A stretch of DNA of 64,000 bases from Candidatus Gastranaerophilales bacterium (lineage in GTDB: Bacteria; Cyanobacteriota; Vampirovibrionia; Gastranaerophilales; Gastranaerophilaceae). The stretch covers positions 62,001-126,000 of the forward strand of contig CAJULR010000009.1 in assembly GCA_910587375.1 (NCBI GenBank). Direction: 5' to 3'. The notes under the pieces were generated by a model. That model was not told where the DNA came from and did not search any database. It saw only the letters and a program-made list of their open reading frames with translations. The position numbers and the translations under genes were made by a program. Of this stretch, positions 47,051 through 55,865 are shown piece after piece; position 1 is the first letter of the stretch; each line of letters opens with the position of its first letter.

Positions 47051-49240
47051 TTATCTGTTGTTTTTCCAGAGAACAAATTTAGATATTGTTTCTTCGCCCG
47101 TTGAAACGTCATTCCATTTTGTCTGAATTTTATACAACATATCAAACCCTTTGTCTTGCAAGTAAAATTCGGGCGTAATACATTTTATTGTATAAAGTTC
47201 TTTTAAATCTTTTTCGTCTTGAATAAGTCTTCCTGTTTTGCCGTCGTTTGCAAAATGGAAACAACCCTTTTTGTTTTGATATTTAATAAATTCTTTTTTG
47301 TCTTTGTTGTTAAAATCTGTTACAACCTGGAAAGGCTCCGGGGTTAAGATATAGTCATAATTTTCAAGTTTATATTTGTCAATTCTTGTAAGCACAAGTT
47401 CTTCAAGCTTTATATGCTTTTTTGCGGCATTAAGCTTGGTTAATTGAGTCATAACGTATGTATCGGGGAATATGCCCACGGTTTTATATTCTTCAATTTG
47501 GCCCAAAATGTTTTTATCAATTTCGCAGCTTTTTTTCTTTCTTTTGAAATAATCATATTTCATACACCTTACATCCTGTATAAATTCTTCTTTTGAATTT
47601 GATAAATTGTAGGATTTTACAAGGTTTAAAAATGGCCTTGAAGCAAGGTATAGTGAAGCTATAAAGAGGTAGAACATGCAAAATAAAATAACAAGAGTTT
47701 TATAGAAATTATTCTTTTTAAAATATAAAAGCGCGATAACGGGCGCAGAAATAATCACAAATGTACAGATAAACCTTATGCTGTAGACCATATAGCCAAT
47801 GGCAAGGCTTAGCATTATAAGGTTTATGTAAAATAAAAGCCCCAAAACACAAAGAATAAGCCTTCTTTCTTTGACAACTTTCTTTTGAATTGAATTTTTA
47901 GCGATTTTAAAGGCCTGAAAAAGGTTTATTAAAAGGGCCGGAATGAAGACCAAAATGCTTGTTACGCCATAGCCAAGAGTTTGCTCTGTTAAAGAAGAAT
48001 TCAGCCCTTCCATTTCAGTTATAACGCCTGTATTGGGAGAAATATTAAATGCGGACAAAATGTTGTTTTGAATATTAAGCGCCTGTTCGCTTAGATATAT
48101 TCCCCAGGTGAAGCCTGAAAAATCAAACAGTTGAATGTTATAGCGTATAAAGTTTGCAAAAAACGCTTTAATTCCGCCAAAGAAGCTGTGTCTGTTGACT
48201 GAAATTTGCGCCCCAAAGGGGTTTGAATAGTCTATGAAGTTTAAAATGTAGTTATAGCTTGAAAAAATGATGAAATTTATGCCAAGGGCAATAAAGAAGT
48301 ATAAAAATTTCTTTCCCGTTTTCTTTTTAAGCGAATATAAAAAGAAGAATATTAAAAGCGGAAAGCCTGCAATGAAGGCTGTGCTTTTTACCCCAAGGGC
48401 AATTGCAAAAGAAAGGGATGAAAAATATCCAACTGCAACATTTTTCTTTAAGGAAAATTCATCGGGGTTTTTAGGGCTGTCCCAATTTTTTCCGTCGTTA
48501 ATATAATCAAGATAGAAAATTATTGTGTATAAAAGAAGGGTGCCGACAAGCAAGTCCGTTTGTGTGCTTGAAATTTGGGAAACTACACCCGCAAAGCTTA
48601 AAAATATAAAAATTGTCCAAAGCCTTTTTCTGAATGAAAATTTAAGCCTTTCTAAAATCATCCAAAGGCCTGAAATTGTGAAAAATGAGGTTATATATTG
48701 AACAAGGCCAAAACCGATGTCTTTTTTTGTGAGGGAAAAAATCCAGGTGTAGATAATTTCAGAATTTATGGGCATTACAAGGTTTCTTGAATCAATGGTT
48801 TGAAAGTGGTGTATAAAGCCTTTTTGTGCCCAAATTAGGGCCCTATAGGTGTGGTATGTCAGGGCGTCAGGCTCGTTTACGGGCAAAAAGGCAGAAAGAA
48901 TGAAAGATATAGCCATTAAAAATATTGCGCCCAAAGAAAGGATTAAAAGCCCTTTATCCAGCTTTAAACAGTTTAAAATCCTTTTAGCGTTTGCTTTTAT
49001 GGCGGTAAAATCGGGCTTTAGCAAGGGCTTTTTATTTTTTGCCCAAAAGGCTGATATTATAGCTAAAGTTATGATGTTTAGCGTGATTATTCCAAAGGGG
49101 CAAATTAACCCAAAAAGGGATAAAATTTCGATGTTTAAAATTATAAGCCCGATGATTGTCACAAAAAAATAGGCAAAAGACCCGAAAACAGAGGCCAAAA
49201 GGTATGTGCTTAAAATGATTAATAAAAAGGATAATAACAT
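47051..49240 (-). CDS. Multi-span membrane protein, GT-C glycosyltransferase-like
   Basis: 729 residues with about 12-13 membrane helices over residues 1-540, then a soluble C-terminal domain of about 190 residues rich in Lys and Tyr. After the third or fourth helix, a luminal loop reads PVNEPDALTYHTYRALIWAQ, an acidic Asp-containing first loop as in GT-C (PMT/ArnT-like) lipid-sugar transferases, followed by NLVMPINSEIIYTWIFSL. This suggests transfer of sugars to envelope polymers, but no close family is recognised. No Shine-Dalgarno sequence: TATAAT stands 6 nt before the ATG. Single gene. Confidence 0.8.
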   Translation of the reverse strand: MLLSFLLIILSTYLLASVFGSFAYFFVTIIGLIILNIEILSLFGLICPFGIITLNIITLAIISAFWAKNKKPLLKPDFTAIKANAKRILNCLKLDKGLLILSLGAIFLMAISFILSAFLPVNEPDALTYHTYRALIWAQKGFIHHFQTIDSRNLVMPINSEIIYTWIFSLTKKDIGFGLVQYITSFFTISGLWMILERLKFSFRKRLWTIFIFLSFAGVVSQISSTQTDLLVGTLLLYTIIFYLDYINDGKNWDSPKNPDEFSLKKNVAVGYFSSLSFAIALGVKSTAFIAGFPLLIFFFLYSLKKKTGKKFLYFFIALGINFIIFSSYNYILNFIDYSNPFGAQISVNRHSFFGGIKAFFANFIRYNIQLFDFSGFTWGIYLSEQALNIQNNILSAFNISPNTGVITEMEGLNSSLTEQTLGYGVTSILVFIPALLINLFQAFKIAKNSIQKKVVKERRLILCVLGLLFYINLIMLSLAIGYMVYSIRFICTFVIISAPVIALLYFKKNNFYKTLVILFCMFYLFIASLYLASRPFLNLVKSYNLSNSKEEFIQDVRCMKYDYFKRKKKSCEIDKNILGQIEEYKTVGIFPDTYVMTQLTKLNAAKKHIKLEELVLTRIDKYKLENYDYILTPEPFQVVTDFNNKDKKEFIKYQNKKGCFHFANDGKTGRLIQDEKDLKELYTIKCITPEFYLQDKGFDMLYKIQTKWNDVSTGEETISKFVLWKNNR

Positions 49241-49254
49241 ACGGTAATTATAAG
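49241..49254 (-). promoter_or_regulatory. -10 box, leaderless start of the GT-C-like gene
   Basis: Minus strand TATAAT, TACCGT, ATG: 6 nt spacing; no TGn extension. Confidence 0.6.
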
Positions 49255-49330
49255 ATTAAAATTTTGGCTAATCAAGAACTACCTTTTTGGGTAGTTTACA
49301 TTAAGGCTTAAGATTTTTATTATAACTATT

Positions 49331-49411
49331 GTGCATATTCCACTCTCACTCGTAAACTGTTTAACCGATTTTCAAAATCCTTTTTAGAAATTGAAAATCG
49401 GTTTTTTTTAA
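49331..49411 (+). ncRNA. Small RNA candidate between divergent and convergent genes
   Basis: TATTATAAC near 49320 could be a -10. The region ends in a perfect 13-bp terminator hairpin (49363-49403) with T8. No protein gene precedes the terminator on this strand, so an ~80 nt RNA containing CACTCTCACTCGTAAACTG is the simplest reading. Confidence 0.4.
49363..49411 (+). terminator. Strong plus-strand terminator with no upstream gene
   Basis: AACCGATTTTCAA ... TTGAAAATCGGTT then a T run. 13-bp perfect stem. Confidence 0.85.
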
Positions 49412-49457
49412 ATTTTTTTATTTTACTGCAGAGTAAGGTTTATTGTTGTAAGGGTTA

Positions 49458-50120
49458 TTATTCTTCCCTGTCTTTGTATATGCCGAATTTGGGGAGGCCG
49501 AGGTTATATTTTTGCGCAAGAAGGCGGACAAGAATTGTTGCAATGATGGAAACTGAAATGCAAAGAAAATGGTTTGAATGCAGCTGATATAGGCCATAAT
49601 ACAGGCATGCGCCGATTATGGCGGATGAAGCGTATAAATCTTTATACATAATAAAAGGGGTTGTATTTGCAATCATATCGCGGATTACGCCGCCGCCAAC
49701 GCCTGTTATGACGCCAACAAAGATGGTAAGAAAGGCGTTGTCCGAAAAACCGTTTACAATTGCCGTGTTTGACCCTACGACCGTGAAGACGCCAAGGCCA
49801 ACGGCGTCAAAAAATGTTATTAAATTATAAAATTCTGCGCGCTTTCTTTTAATTTTCTTTATGGCCAAAATGCCCACATAGAAAGAGATTACGGCTGTAA
49901 TGAATGCGATTAAAACATAAATTCCGTTTCGAAACATTGAAGGGGGTAAAATTCCTAAAAGAATGTCGCGAAGCGCCCCGCCGCCAACGGCAGTCAGGGT
50001 TCCAAGCGTCACAACCCCAAGAAGGTCAAACCTTTTTTTAAACGCAACAATAACGCCCGAAATTGTGAAGGCAATTATCCCGATTATTTCAATTATAAAA
50101 ATTTCAATCCCAAATTTCAT
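49458..50120 (-). CDS. TRIC-family membrane channel (UPF0126, YadS/YicG-like)
   Basis: 220-residue trimeric cation-channel-type membrane protein with seven helices. The two internal repeats each carry the signature: TLTAVGGGALRDILLGILPP and GVITGVGGGVIRDMIANTTP. Bacterial members conduct ions or transport small amino acids such as glycine; the substrate is not settled here. ATG 50120 is set by TATAAT 6 nt upstream; the TTG at 50135 would lie inside the -10 region. Divergent from the autotransporter gene. Confidence 0.92.
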   Translation of the reverse strand: MKFGIEIFIIEIIGIIAFTISGVIVAFKKRFDLLGVVTLGTLTAVGGGALRDILLGILPPSMFRNGIYVLIAFITAVISFYVGILAIKKIKRKRAEFYNLITFFDAVGLGVFTVVGSNTAIVNGFSDNAFLTIFVGVITGVGGGVIRDMIANTTPFIMYKDLYASSAIIGACLYYGLYQLHSNHFLCISVSIIATILVRLLAQKYNLGLPKFGIYKDREE

Positions 50121-50135
50121 AAAGCAATTATACAA
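50121..50135 (-). promoter_or_regulatory. -10 box, leaderless start of the TRIC gene
   Basis: Minus strand TTGTATAAT, TGCTTT, ATG: 6 nt spacing. Confidence 0.62.
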
Positions 50136-50267
50136 ACCTGAATAATGTTTGTAAAATTGTGTAATAATGTGCCCTAAAATATTGACCGCGAGGCAATTAT
50201 TTTAGATAATAACTGATACATTAGTCATTAGTTTGGGAATTGTTTAGCCTTAAAAAAGGAATACAAT

Positions 50268-53200
50268 ATGAAAAAGAAAACAAAACAGAAAGTTATATTA
50301 TCTGCGGCCTTAGCCCTTTTGTTATGGGGGGGGGTCGGTGAAAATTCGGCTTTTGCTGCGTATAAAGACCCGGGAACATATAAAACCACGGTAGATGGCA
50401 ACGGCACAGGCGAAAAAAGAATGACCTCCACCGGCGGGTCATACAATTCTTATCATTTTTTCAACATAAAACAAAACCAAAGCGACCTTATAAAAGGCGG
50501 CGCTTTTTATCTCAATAGCGAAGGGTATAATTCATTCAGCTTTAGAAACTCTCTTCTTGAAGAAAACCATGGAAGCATTGGTGGCGCAATGTACATTGGT
50601 AATGCGGCTATGGGTGCGGTTCTCAATAATACAGGATTTTTCTCAAACACTGCAGATACTGACGCCGGAGCCTTGTATACTTTAAGTTCAATAGATATAT
50701 CAAACATCCGTTTTGAAAATAACCGCGCCATTTCAGGCAGGGGCGGAGCCATATATTTTGCTCCGGATGGAAATGACATAGTGGGTATGTCGATGATTAC
50801 AAATAGCGATTTTATTAATAATTCATCCGGGAAAGAAGGCGGCGCTATTTATGTGAACGACACGACATCCGGTGCTGAATTATATTTAAAATATAATGAT
50901 AACCAAACTCACTATATGACGGGAAATGTTCAAAACACAGACGGTACAAACGGTGCGCAAAGTTCGAACGCTATTTTTATTGAAGAAGGCAATGTAAGAT
51001 TTCTTACATCAGGCAAAGACAGCAAAGTTGTTATCGACGGTTCTATTGAGGGAAACCCTGATAAAATAAACAAAGCAAGGCTTGAATATACTACAAGTAA
51101 TGACGGCACTGTTGTTTTTAACGGCGAAATTAAAAATTTAACCTTTACACATGACGCAGGTACTTTGCTTTTAAACCATGGGGATAAAATCCCGGATGGC
51201 GTTCCTATTTTCAATAATGTTGATTTGTTAATAAAGCCCGGACAAGGAAGCTGGCAGGGTGATTCAGATTTAAGATTTGACCTTGCAAACGGCAAACTTG
51301 ATACACTTATAATAAGAAATCTTACAGTTCTTGAACCAAAAGATGATAGAAAAATGGTCATTGCGCTTGATGTGGATTTAAACCAGGGAAAAAGCGATTT
51401 CTTTAACGTGACAGGAAGCACAACGGGCACCTTAAAATTTGATACTGACCATTTTGAATTAAACATTTTGGACACAGGCGACGCTGACAGTTTTCAAATG
51501 TTTAACGGTGTGCCTTCCGATTTTCTGACAGGCGAACTTGTTCAAATTACCGATAACGGTACATATATATTAAAAGCGGGCGAAAACGGCCTTATAAACG
51601 TTACAAAAGAAGATGAAAGCGGGCTTTATGAGGCGGTTATAAGCGATAAGCCCATAAGAGAATATGTTGCGTCAAATAATATTAAAATTTCAAAAAATTT
51701 ATTGCCCCTTGGCGGAGAGTCTTTAACCGTTAATATGAAAGGCTACAGCCTGAATGGTTCTAAACTTCAAGGTATTACCGTAAATGAAGGGCAAAGGCTT
51801 GAAATTAAAAACGCGGGCGGAAACGACGGCTCAGTGCACAATTTCAGCACAAAAGGAAATGGTGCAGTTGTAAACAACGTTGGCGGGGCTGTTACCGTAA
51901 CAGATTCTACAATTTCAAACAACGCAACGGACGGCAAGGGTGGCGCTATATATTCAAAAGGCGGAACAGTAACTTTAAATGCCAGCACAAAAAATGTTGT
52001 ATTTAAAGAAAACTATCACCAATTGGCGCCACAGCCTGTAAACCCTGATGAAGCAGGCAATACAAAAGCGGCCGCAGGGGTTAAAAACGATATTTATTTA
52101 GAACAGGCCACGCTTAATGTTAACGGCTCAAACAATACCGTAATTGAAAGCGGAATTGCAGGGGATGGCACCATTGTTAAAAATGACGCAGGAACATTGA
52201 AACTTGCAGGCGATAACAGCGCATATACAGGCGATGTTCAATATAAAGGCGGTGCGGTTGAGCTTCAAAGCGGCGCAAAATATTTCAGCGCACAAAACAC
52301 AACGTTTTCAAACAACGCAAAATTAAACCTTGTGAACGGAAGCACTGACGACAGAATTAATTTTGGTAATTTAACCTTGGAAAGTGACGCTAAAATTGAT
52401 ATTGACGCAAACTTTGCAAAAGGAACAAGTGATAAAATTGGTGCTGAAAGTGTTTCAGGAAGCGGCAAGGTTGTGATTGATAATGTTAATATTATTGACC
52501 CTGCAACAAAAGCCAATGCGGAATTTTCCGTAATTACACTTGATGAAAACGGCGATAGTGCGCTTTTGGGCAAGGTTGAAATGGCGGGCGGAAACTCAAA
52601 CGTGGCTTATAGCCCGATTTATAAATATAAAACAGAGTTTAACCCGGACACAGGCGTTATATCTATGTCAGGCGGCGGCAAGACAAGCAAAGGATACAAC
52701 CCGGCCGTGCTTGCGTCCCCTGTTGCAACGCTTATTGGTGGATATTTAACCCAATTAAATTCATATGATATGGCGTTTAATAATACTGATTCATATATGC
52801 TTTTGACCGAAAAGGAAAGGCGGGCGCTGAAGTATGGAAATAAATATGCCTTGCTTGAAGGCAGCAAAACGCGCAATACCTTTATAACGCCATATGATGA
52901 TGGGAACACCTGGTTTAAGCCATATTCAAACTTTGAAAGAGTAAGGCTTCAAAGAGGGCCAAGGGTTACAAATATGTCATACGGCTCATTCTTCGGGCAT
53001 GACAGCAAAATGAAAACAATTTCAGAAACGGCACAATCTATGTGGTCTGTTTATGGCGGCTACAACGGAAGCCACCAAAGATACAGCGGCCAAGGCATAT
53101 ACCAAAACGGCGGTATGTTGGGTGCTACACGCGTTGTATATAAAAGAAACGGCTATATTGGAACAACCGTGAATGCCGGCGCAAACGCTGCAAAGGCAAA

Positions 53201-53663
53201 CACCGGCTATGGCGATGAAGATTTTGCAATGTTTATGGCAGGTGTTGCAATGAAAATGGGCTATAACGGCGAATTTTTCGACAGCAGAATCACAATCCAG
53301 CCAAACTATATGATGTCATACAGCTTTGTTAACGCATTTGATTACACAAACTCTGCCGGTGTAAGATTGCAAACTAAGCCGCTTAACGCTATTCAATTCA
53401 GGCCCGGTTTAAGAATAGTTGGGAACTGTCCGAAAGGCTGGAGGCCGTATGTTAGCGCTTCAATTGTTTGGAACGTTTTGGATGAGGCAGCGTTCAAGGC
53501 AAACGATGTGTCTTTGCCCGAATTAAGCATTAAACCATATGTAAATTATGGTATTGGGTTCCAAAAAAGCGGCGAAAGGCTTGGAGGATTCTTTGAAACA
53601 ATGTTAAGATCCGGCGGAAGGGAAGGCATTTCGCTTCAAGCAGGCTTAAATATTGCAATGTAG
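50268..53663 (+). CDS. Autotransporter (type Va) with POMP/pectate-lyase-like repeats
   Basis: 1131-residue outer-membrane protein. Signal peptide KQKVILSAALALLLWGGVGE to about residue 30 (FAA cleavage). The passenger is a right-handed beta-helix type with GGAxY and NN repeats: KGGAFYLNSEGYNSFSF, GGAMYIG, GGAIYFAPDG, GGAIYVND, GGAIYSKGG. The C-terminal ~250 residues form an autotransporter barrel (SVYGGYNGSHQRY, alternating Gly/aromatic strands to the end). The last residues are LQAGLNIAM rather than ending in Phe/Trp. AAAGGAATACAAT precedes the ATG. Likely a surface adhesin or structural protein; it shows the cell has an outer membrane. Terminator downstream. Confidence 0.9.
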   Translation: MKKKTKQKVILSAALALLLWGGVGENSAFAAYKDPGTYKTTVDGNGTGEKRMTSTGGSYNSYHFFNIKQNQSDLIKGGAFYLNSEGYNSFSFRNSLLEENHGSIGGAMYIGNAAMGAVLNNTGFFSNTADTDAGALYTLSSIDISNIRFENNRAISGRGGAIYFAPDGNDIVGMSMITNSDFINNSSGKEGGAIYVNDTTSGAELYLKYNDNQTHYMTGNVQNTDGTNGAQSSNAIFIEEGNVRFLTSGKDSKVVIDGSIEGNPDKINKARLEYTTSNDGTVVFNGEIKNLTFTHDAGTLLLNHGDKIPDGVPIFNNVDLLIKPGQGSWQGDSDLRFDLANGKLDTLIIRNLTVLEPKDDRKMVIALDVDLNQGKSDFFNVTGSTTGTLKFDTDHFELNILDTGDADSFQMFNGVPSDFLTGELVQITDNGTYILKAGENGLINVTKEDESGLYEAVISDKPIREYVASNNIKISKNLLPLGGESLTVNMKGYSLNGSKLQGITVNEGQRLEIKNAGGNDGSVHNFSTKGNGAVVNNVGGAVTVTDSTISNNATDGKGGAIYSKGGTVTLNASTKNVVFKENYHQLAPQPVNPDEAGNTKAAAGVKNDIYLEQATLNVNGSNNTVIESGIAGDGTIVKNDAGTLKLAGDNSAYTGDVQYKGGAVELQSGAKYFSAQNTTFSNNAKLNLVNGSTDDRINFGNLTLESDAKIDIDANFAKGTSDKIGAESVSGSGKVVIDNVNIIDPATKANAEFSVITLDENGDSALLGKVEMAGGNSNVAYSPIYKYKTEFNPDTGVISMSGGGKTSKGYNPAVLASPVATLIGGYLTQLNSYDMAFNNTDSYMLLTEKERRALKYGNKYALLEGSKTRNTFITPYDDGNTWFKPYSNFERVRLQRGPRVTNMSYGSFFGHDSKMKTISETAQSMWSVYGGYNGSHQRYSGQGIYQNGGMLGATRVVYKRNGYIGTTVNAGANAAKANTGYGDEDFAMFMAGVAMKMGYNGEFFDSRITIQPNYMMSYSFVNAFDYTNSAGVRLQTKPLNAIQFRPGLRIVGNCPKGWRPYVSASIVWNVLDEAAFKANDVSLPELSIKPYVNYGIGFQKSGERLGGFFETMLRSGGREGISLQAGLNIAM

Positions 53664-53687
53664 ACTTTTTAGTTTGCAGGATAAATT

Positions 53688-53723
53688 AAAACCGTCAGCG
53701 TATAGGCTCGACGGTTTTTTATT
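53688..53723 (+). terminator. Terminator of the autotransporter gene
   Basis: AAAACCGTC ... GACGGTTTT with T tail; 9-bp stem. Confidence 0.88.
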
Positions 53724-53784
53724 GTTAAAGTCTATATGTTTATTAAGGCTTTATAAGGGCCTTGCATAGGTGTTGTACGGGTTT

Positions 53785-54300
53785 TTATGAACATCTGCTG
53801 CAGCAGGCGCTGTTGTTGAAATTTTCTCTGTTTTGCATACATTTTTCACATTTTGCCTGCATTTTTTTATTCTCTGAAAAATGTTTATAACTTTTCACCC
53901 ACTTTGGCTCCTTGCAGGAACAATTTTCCATAAAGGTTAAAAACCGAACAAATTTCTCTAAAACATCCTCTGGCATTGAATATTCAATCTGTTTTGCGTT
54001 TGAATTGACTGCCTCTTTTTTAACCATTAAAACCTTTTCAAGAAAATTTGAAATCACCCTGTGGCGCTCCGTTTTTTCTTTTGCCTTTTTCTTTCCTTTG
54101 GCCGTCATTGTGATAATTCCGTAAGGAACATAGTTTATAAACTTCCTTTCTGCGAGGGTTTTTACGGCGTCTGATGTTGCAGGCCCGCCAATTTTTAAAT
54201 AATTCGAAACATCTTTCACCCTTGCAGCCTTGTTTATGTTTGTAATTTCATAAATTGCAAGCAAATATTTTTCAAGGCTTTCCGTGAGTTCGTTTTTCAT
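53785..54300 (-). CDS. DtxR/MntR-family metal-dependent regulator with Cys-rich tail
   Basis: 171 residues. N-terminal winged helix (ESLEKYLLAIYEITNINKAA, RVKDVSNYLKIGGPATSDAV, KTLAERKFINYVPYGIITMT), then the dimerisation/metal domain (KKKAKEKTERHRVISNFLEK, SNAKQIEYSMPEDVLEKFVR), matching DtxR-type iron or manganese sensors. The C-terminus is unusual: CSCKEPKWVKSYKHFSEN, then KCEKCMQNRE and ACCSRCS, eight Cys in about 50 residues. It has no SH3-like domain. GAGGGG lies before the ATG. Divergent from the ThiF-like gene. Confidence 0.92.
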   Translation of the reverse strand: MKNELTESLEKYLLAIYEITNINKAARVKDVSNYLKIGGPATSDAVKTLAERKFINYVPYGIITMTAKGKKKAKEKTERHRVISNFLEKVLMVKKEAVNSNAKQIEYSMPEDVLEKFVRFLTFMENCSCKEPKWVKSYKHFSENKKMQAKCEKCMQNRENFNNSACCSRCS

Positions 54301-54436
54301 TGTAACCCCTCTTCTTTGCGCGTTTTTAGGTATGTCGAATATTTAAATCATACCATAAAAATTGCATAAGTCTTTAGTTTGAAATTAAAAGGGTGCTATA
54401 ATAAATGCAATAAAAGCAATTGAGTGTCGGATAAAA

Positions 54437-55165
54437 ATGCAAAATAAGGATGAAAGATACAATAGAAATATTCTTGTCCCGGAAGTTGGTGTTGAGGGAC
54501 AGGAAAAGCTTTCGGGCGCAAGGGTTTTAATCTGCGGTGCGGGCGGCCTTGGCTCCACTGTAATTGCAAACCTTGCCTCCCTTGGGGTGGGCAGTATCGG
54601 AATTGTTGATAATGATTTATTGGAATTGTCAAACCTGAATCGTCAGTATATTCATAATCTTTCCCGCCTGAAGACCCCAAAGGTGGATTCTGCAAAGGCC
54701 TGGGTACAAAATTATAACAGGGATATTCGGGTTGAAGCCTTTAAAATGAGGCTGAATGAGAGAAATTATTCTGAAATTGTTGAAAGATATGATATTATTG
54801 CAGATTGTTTTGATAGTTTTGAATCAAAATTTTTGTTAAATGATATTGCACTTAAAACGGGAAAACCTTTGGTGCATGGGGGTGTTTGCGAATTTAGGGG
54901 GCAGGTGATGACAATTGTTCCTAAAAAAAGTGCTTGTCTAAAATGTGTTATGCCGGATACGGACGCAGAAAATTATGTTCCAAAAGGGGTTGTGTCCCCC
55001 ACTGTGTCTTTAATAGCTTCAATTCAGAGCATGGAAATTTTAAAACTTATTTTGAATATGGACGATAAGCTTTTAGTAAATAAAATTCTTGCAGTTGACG
55101 CCTTAAAGATGAGTTTTAAAACCCTTGAAGTGCAGGCAAACCCGAAATGTGAATGTGCAAAATAG
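54437..55165 (+). CDS. ThiF/MoeB/HesA-family adenylyltransferase (E1-like)
   Basis: Activates the C-terminal Gly of a ubiquitin-fold sulfur carrier, or a substrate carboxylate, by adenylation. 242 residues. ERYNRNILVPEVGVEGQEKL start, nucleotide loop ICGAGGLGSTVIANLASLG, acidic DNDLLELSNLNRQYIH, Arg and Lys ligands, and zinc Cys pairs CLKC and CECA. The catalytic-Cys crossover region lacks a clear conserved Cys. No ThiS/MoaD-like carrier is adjacent. An extended -10 (TGCTATAAT) lies about 40 nt upstream. Role in thiamine, molybdopterin or another sulfur-transfer pathway is undetermined. Confidence 0.92.
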   Translation: MQNKDERYNRNILVPEVGVEGQEKLSGARVLICGAGGLGSTVIANLASLGVGSIGIVDNDLLELSNLNRQYIHNLSRLKTPKVDSAKAWVQNYNRDIRVEAFKMRLNERNYSEIVERYDIIADCFDSFESKFLLNDIALKTGKPLVHGGVCEFRGQVMTIVPKKSACLKCVMPDTDAENYVPKGVVSPTVSLIASIQSMEILKLILNMDDKLLVNKILAVDALKMSFKTLEVQANPKCECAK

Positions 55166-55171
55166 CCAAAG

Positions 55172-55813
55172 CTATTTTGTTTTTTCTGTGGTTTCAATAT
55201 ATTCTTTATTTTGCGCCTGCATAAAAATAATTGCCATTAAAGAAACATAGAAAAGCGTTTCTGCCATCTCTTCATACATTTCAACGCCAACTTCTTCGCC
55301 AATTACGCCAAAAATTATTCCTATGATTGCAAAAACCCAGGCGTATATTGTAACTTTTGCATGAAGCAGGTAGTTCCAAAAAATCTTGTAAGATTTTGAA
55401 AGGATGAAATAAAGGCCGGAGCATGCCATAAAAAGCCCGTATAGAGGGTGTGCCAAATATCCGTAGGGGATTTGTTTCCAGCTGTAAAATGCGTTTGTGC
55501 CTGCGCCTGGAATTAAGAAAAATACGGTTCTTCCACAGTTTATCTCGCGCAAGAAAAGGATAATCATAACAAGCGCCATAGAATAGAAAAATGGTTTATC
55601 GCATTTTGCCTTAACGCAAAAAATGAATGTGAATAATATTACAACAAGCTGAAAATTTTCAATCAGAGAGTTTTCATAGGCATAGTGCGCAGGAAGCCAT
55701 TTTATAAAAATCGGTGTTAAAAGAAGTATTATAAAAGGCGCTAAAAGGATTGGGTAAAATTTAAAGTCTATTCTTTCTTTCAGCTCATTGAAAAAATTTT
55801 TAATGTGCTCCAT
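55172..55813 (-). CDS. Multi-span membrane hypothetical protein, 213 aa
   Basis: No family recognised. ATG 55813 has AAGGAGAG upstream; a 30-residue longer form from 55903 would cross into the divergent gene. About six membrane helices (YPILLAPFIILLLTPIFIKW, LVVILFTFIFCVKAK, FFYSMALVMIILFLREINCG, LYGLFMACSGLYFILS, IYAWVFAIIGIIFGVIGEEV, TLFYVSLMAIIFMQA). Conserved-looking charged residues sit inside or near helices: REINCGR and GEEVGVEMYEEMAE, which could be catalytic or ion-binding. It converges on the ThiF-like gene with a 6-bp gap. Confidence 0.75.
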   Translation of the reverse strand: MEHIKNFFNELKERIDFKFYPILLAPFIILLLTPIFIKWLPAHYAYENSLIENFQLVVILFTFIFCVKAKCDKPFFYSMALVMIILFLREINCGRTVFFLIPGAGTNAFYSWKQIPYGYLAHPLYGLFMACSGLYFILSKSYKIFWNYLLHAKVTIYAWVFAIIGIIFGVIGEEVGVEMYEEMAETLFYVSLMAIIFMQAQNKEYIETTEKTK

Positions 55814-55865
55814 AAAAACTCTCCTTTTAAACTCTAAAATTATTTTTAAGTATAATATAAAAACA

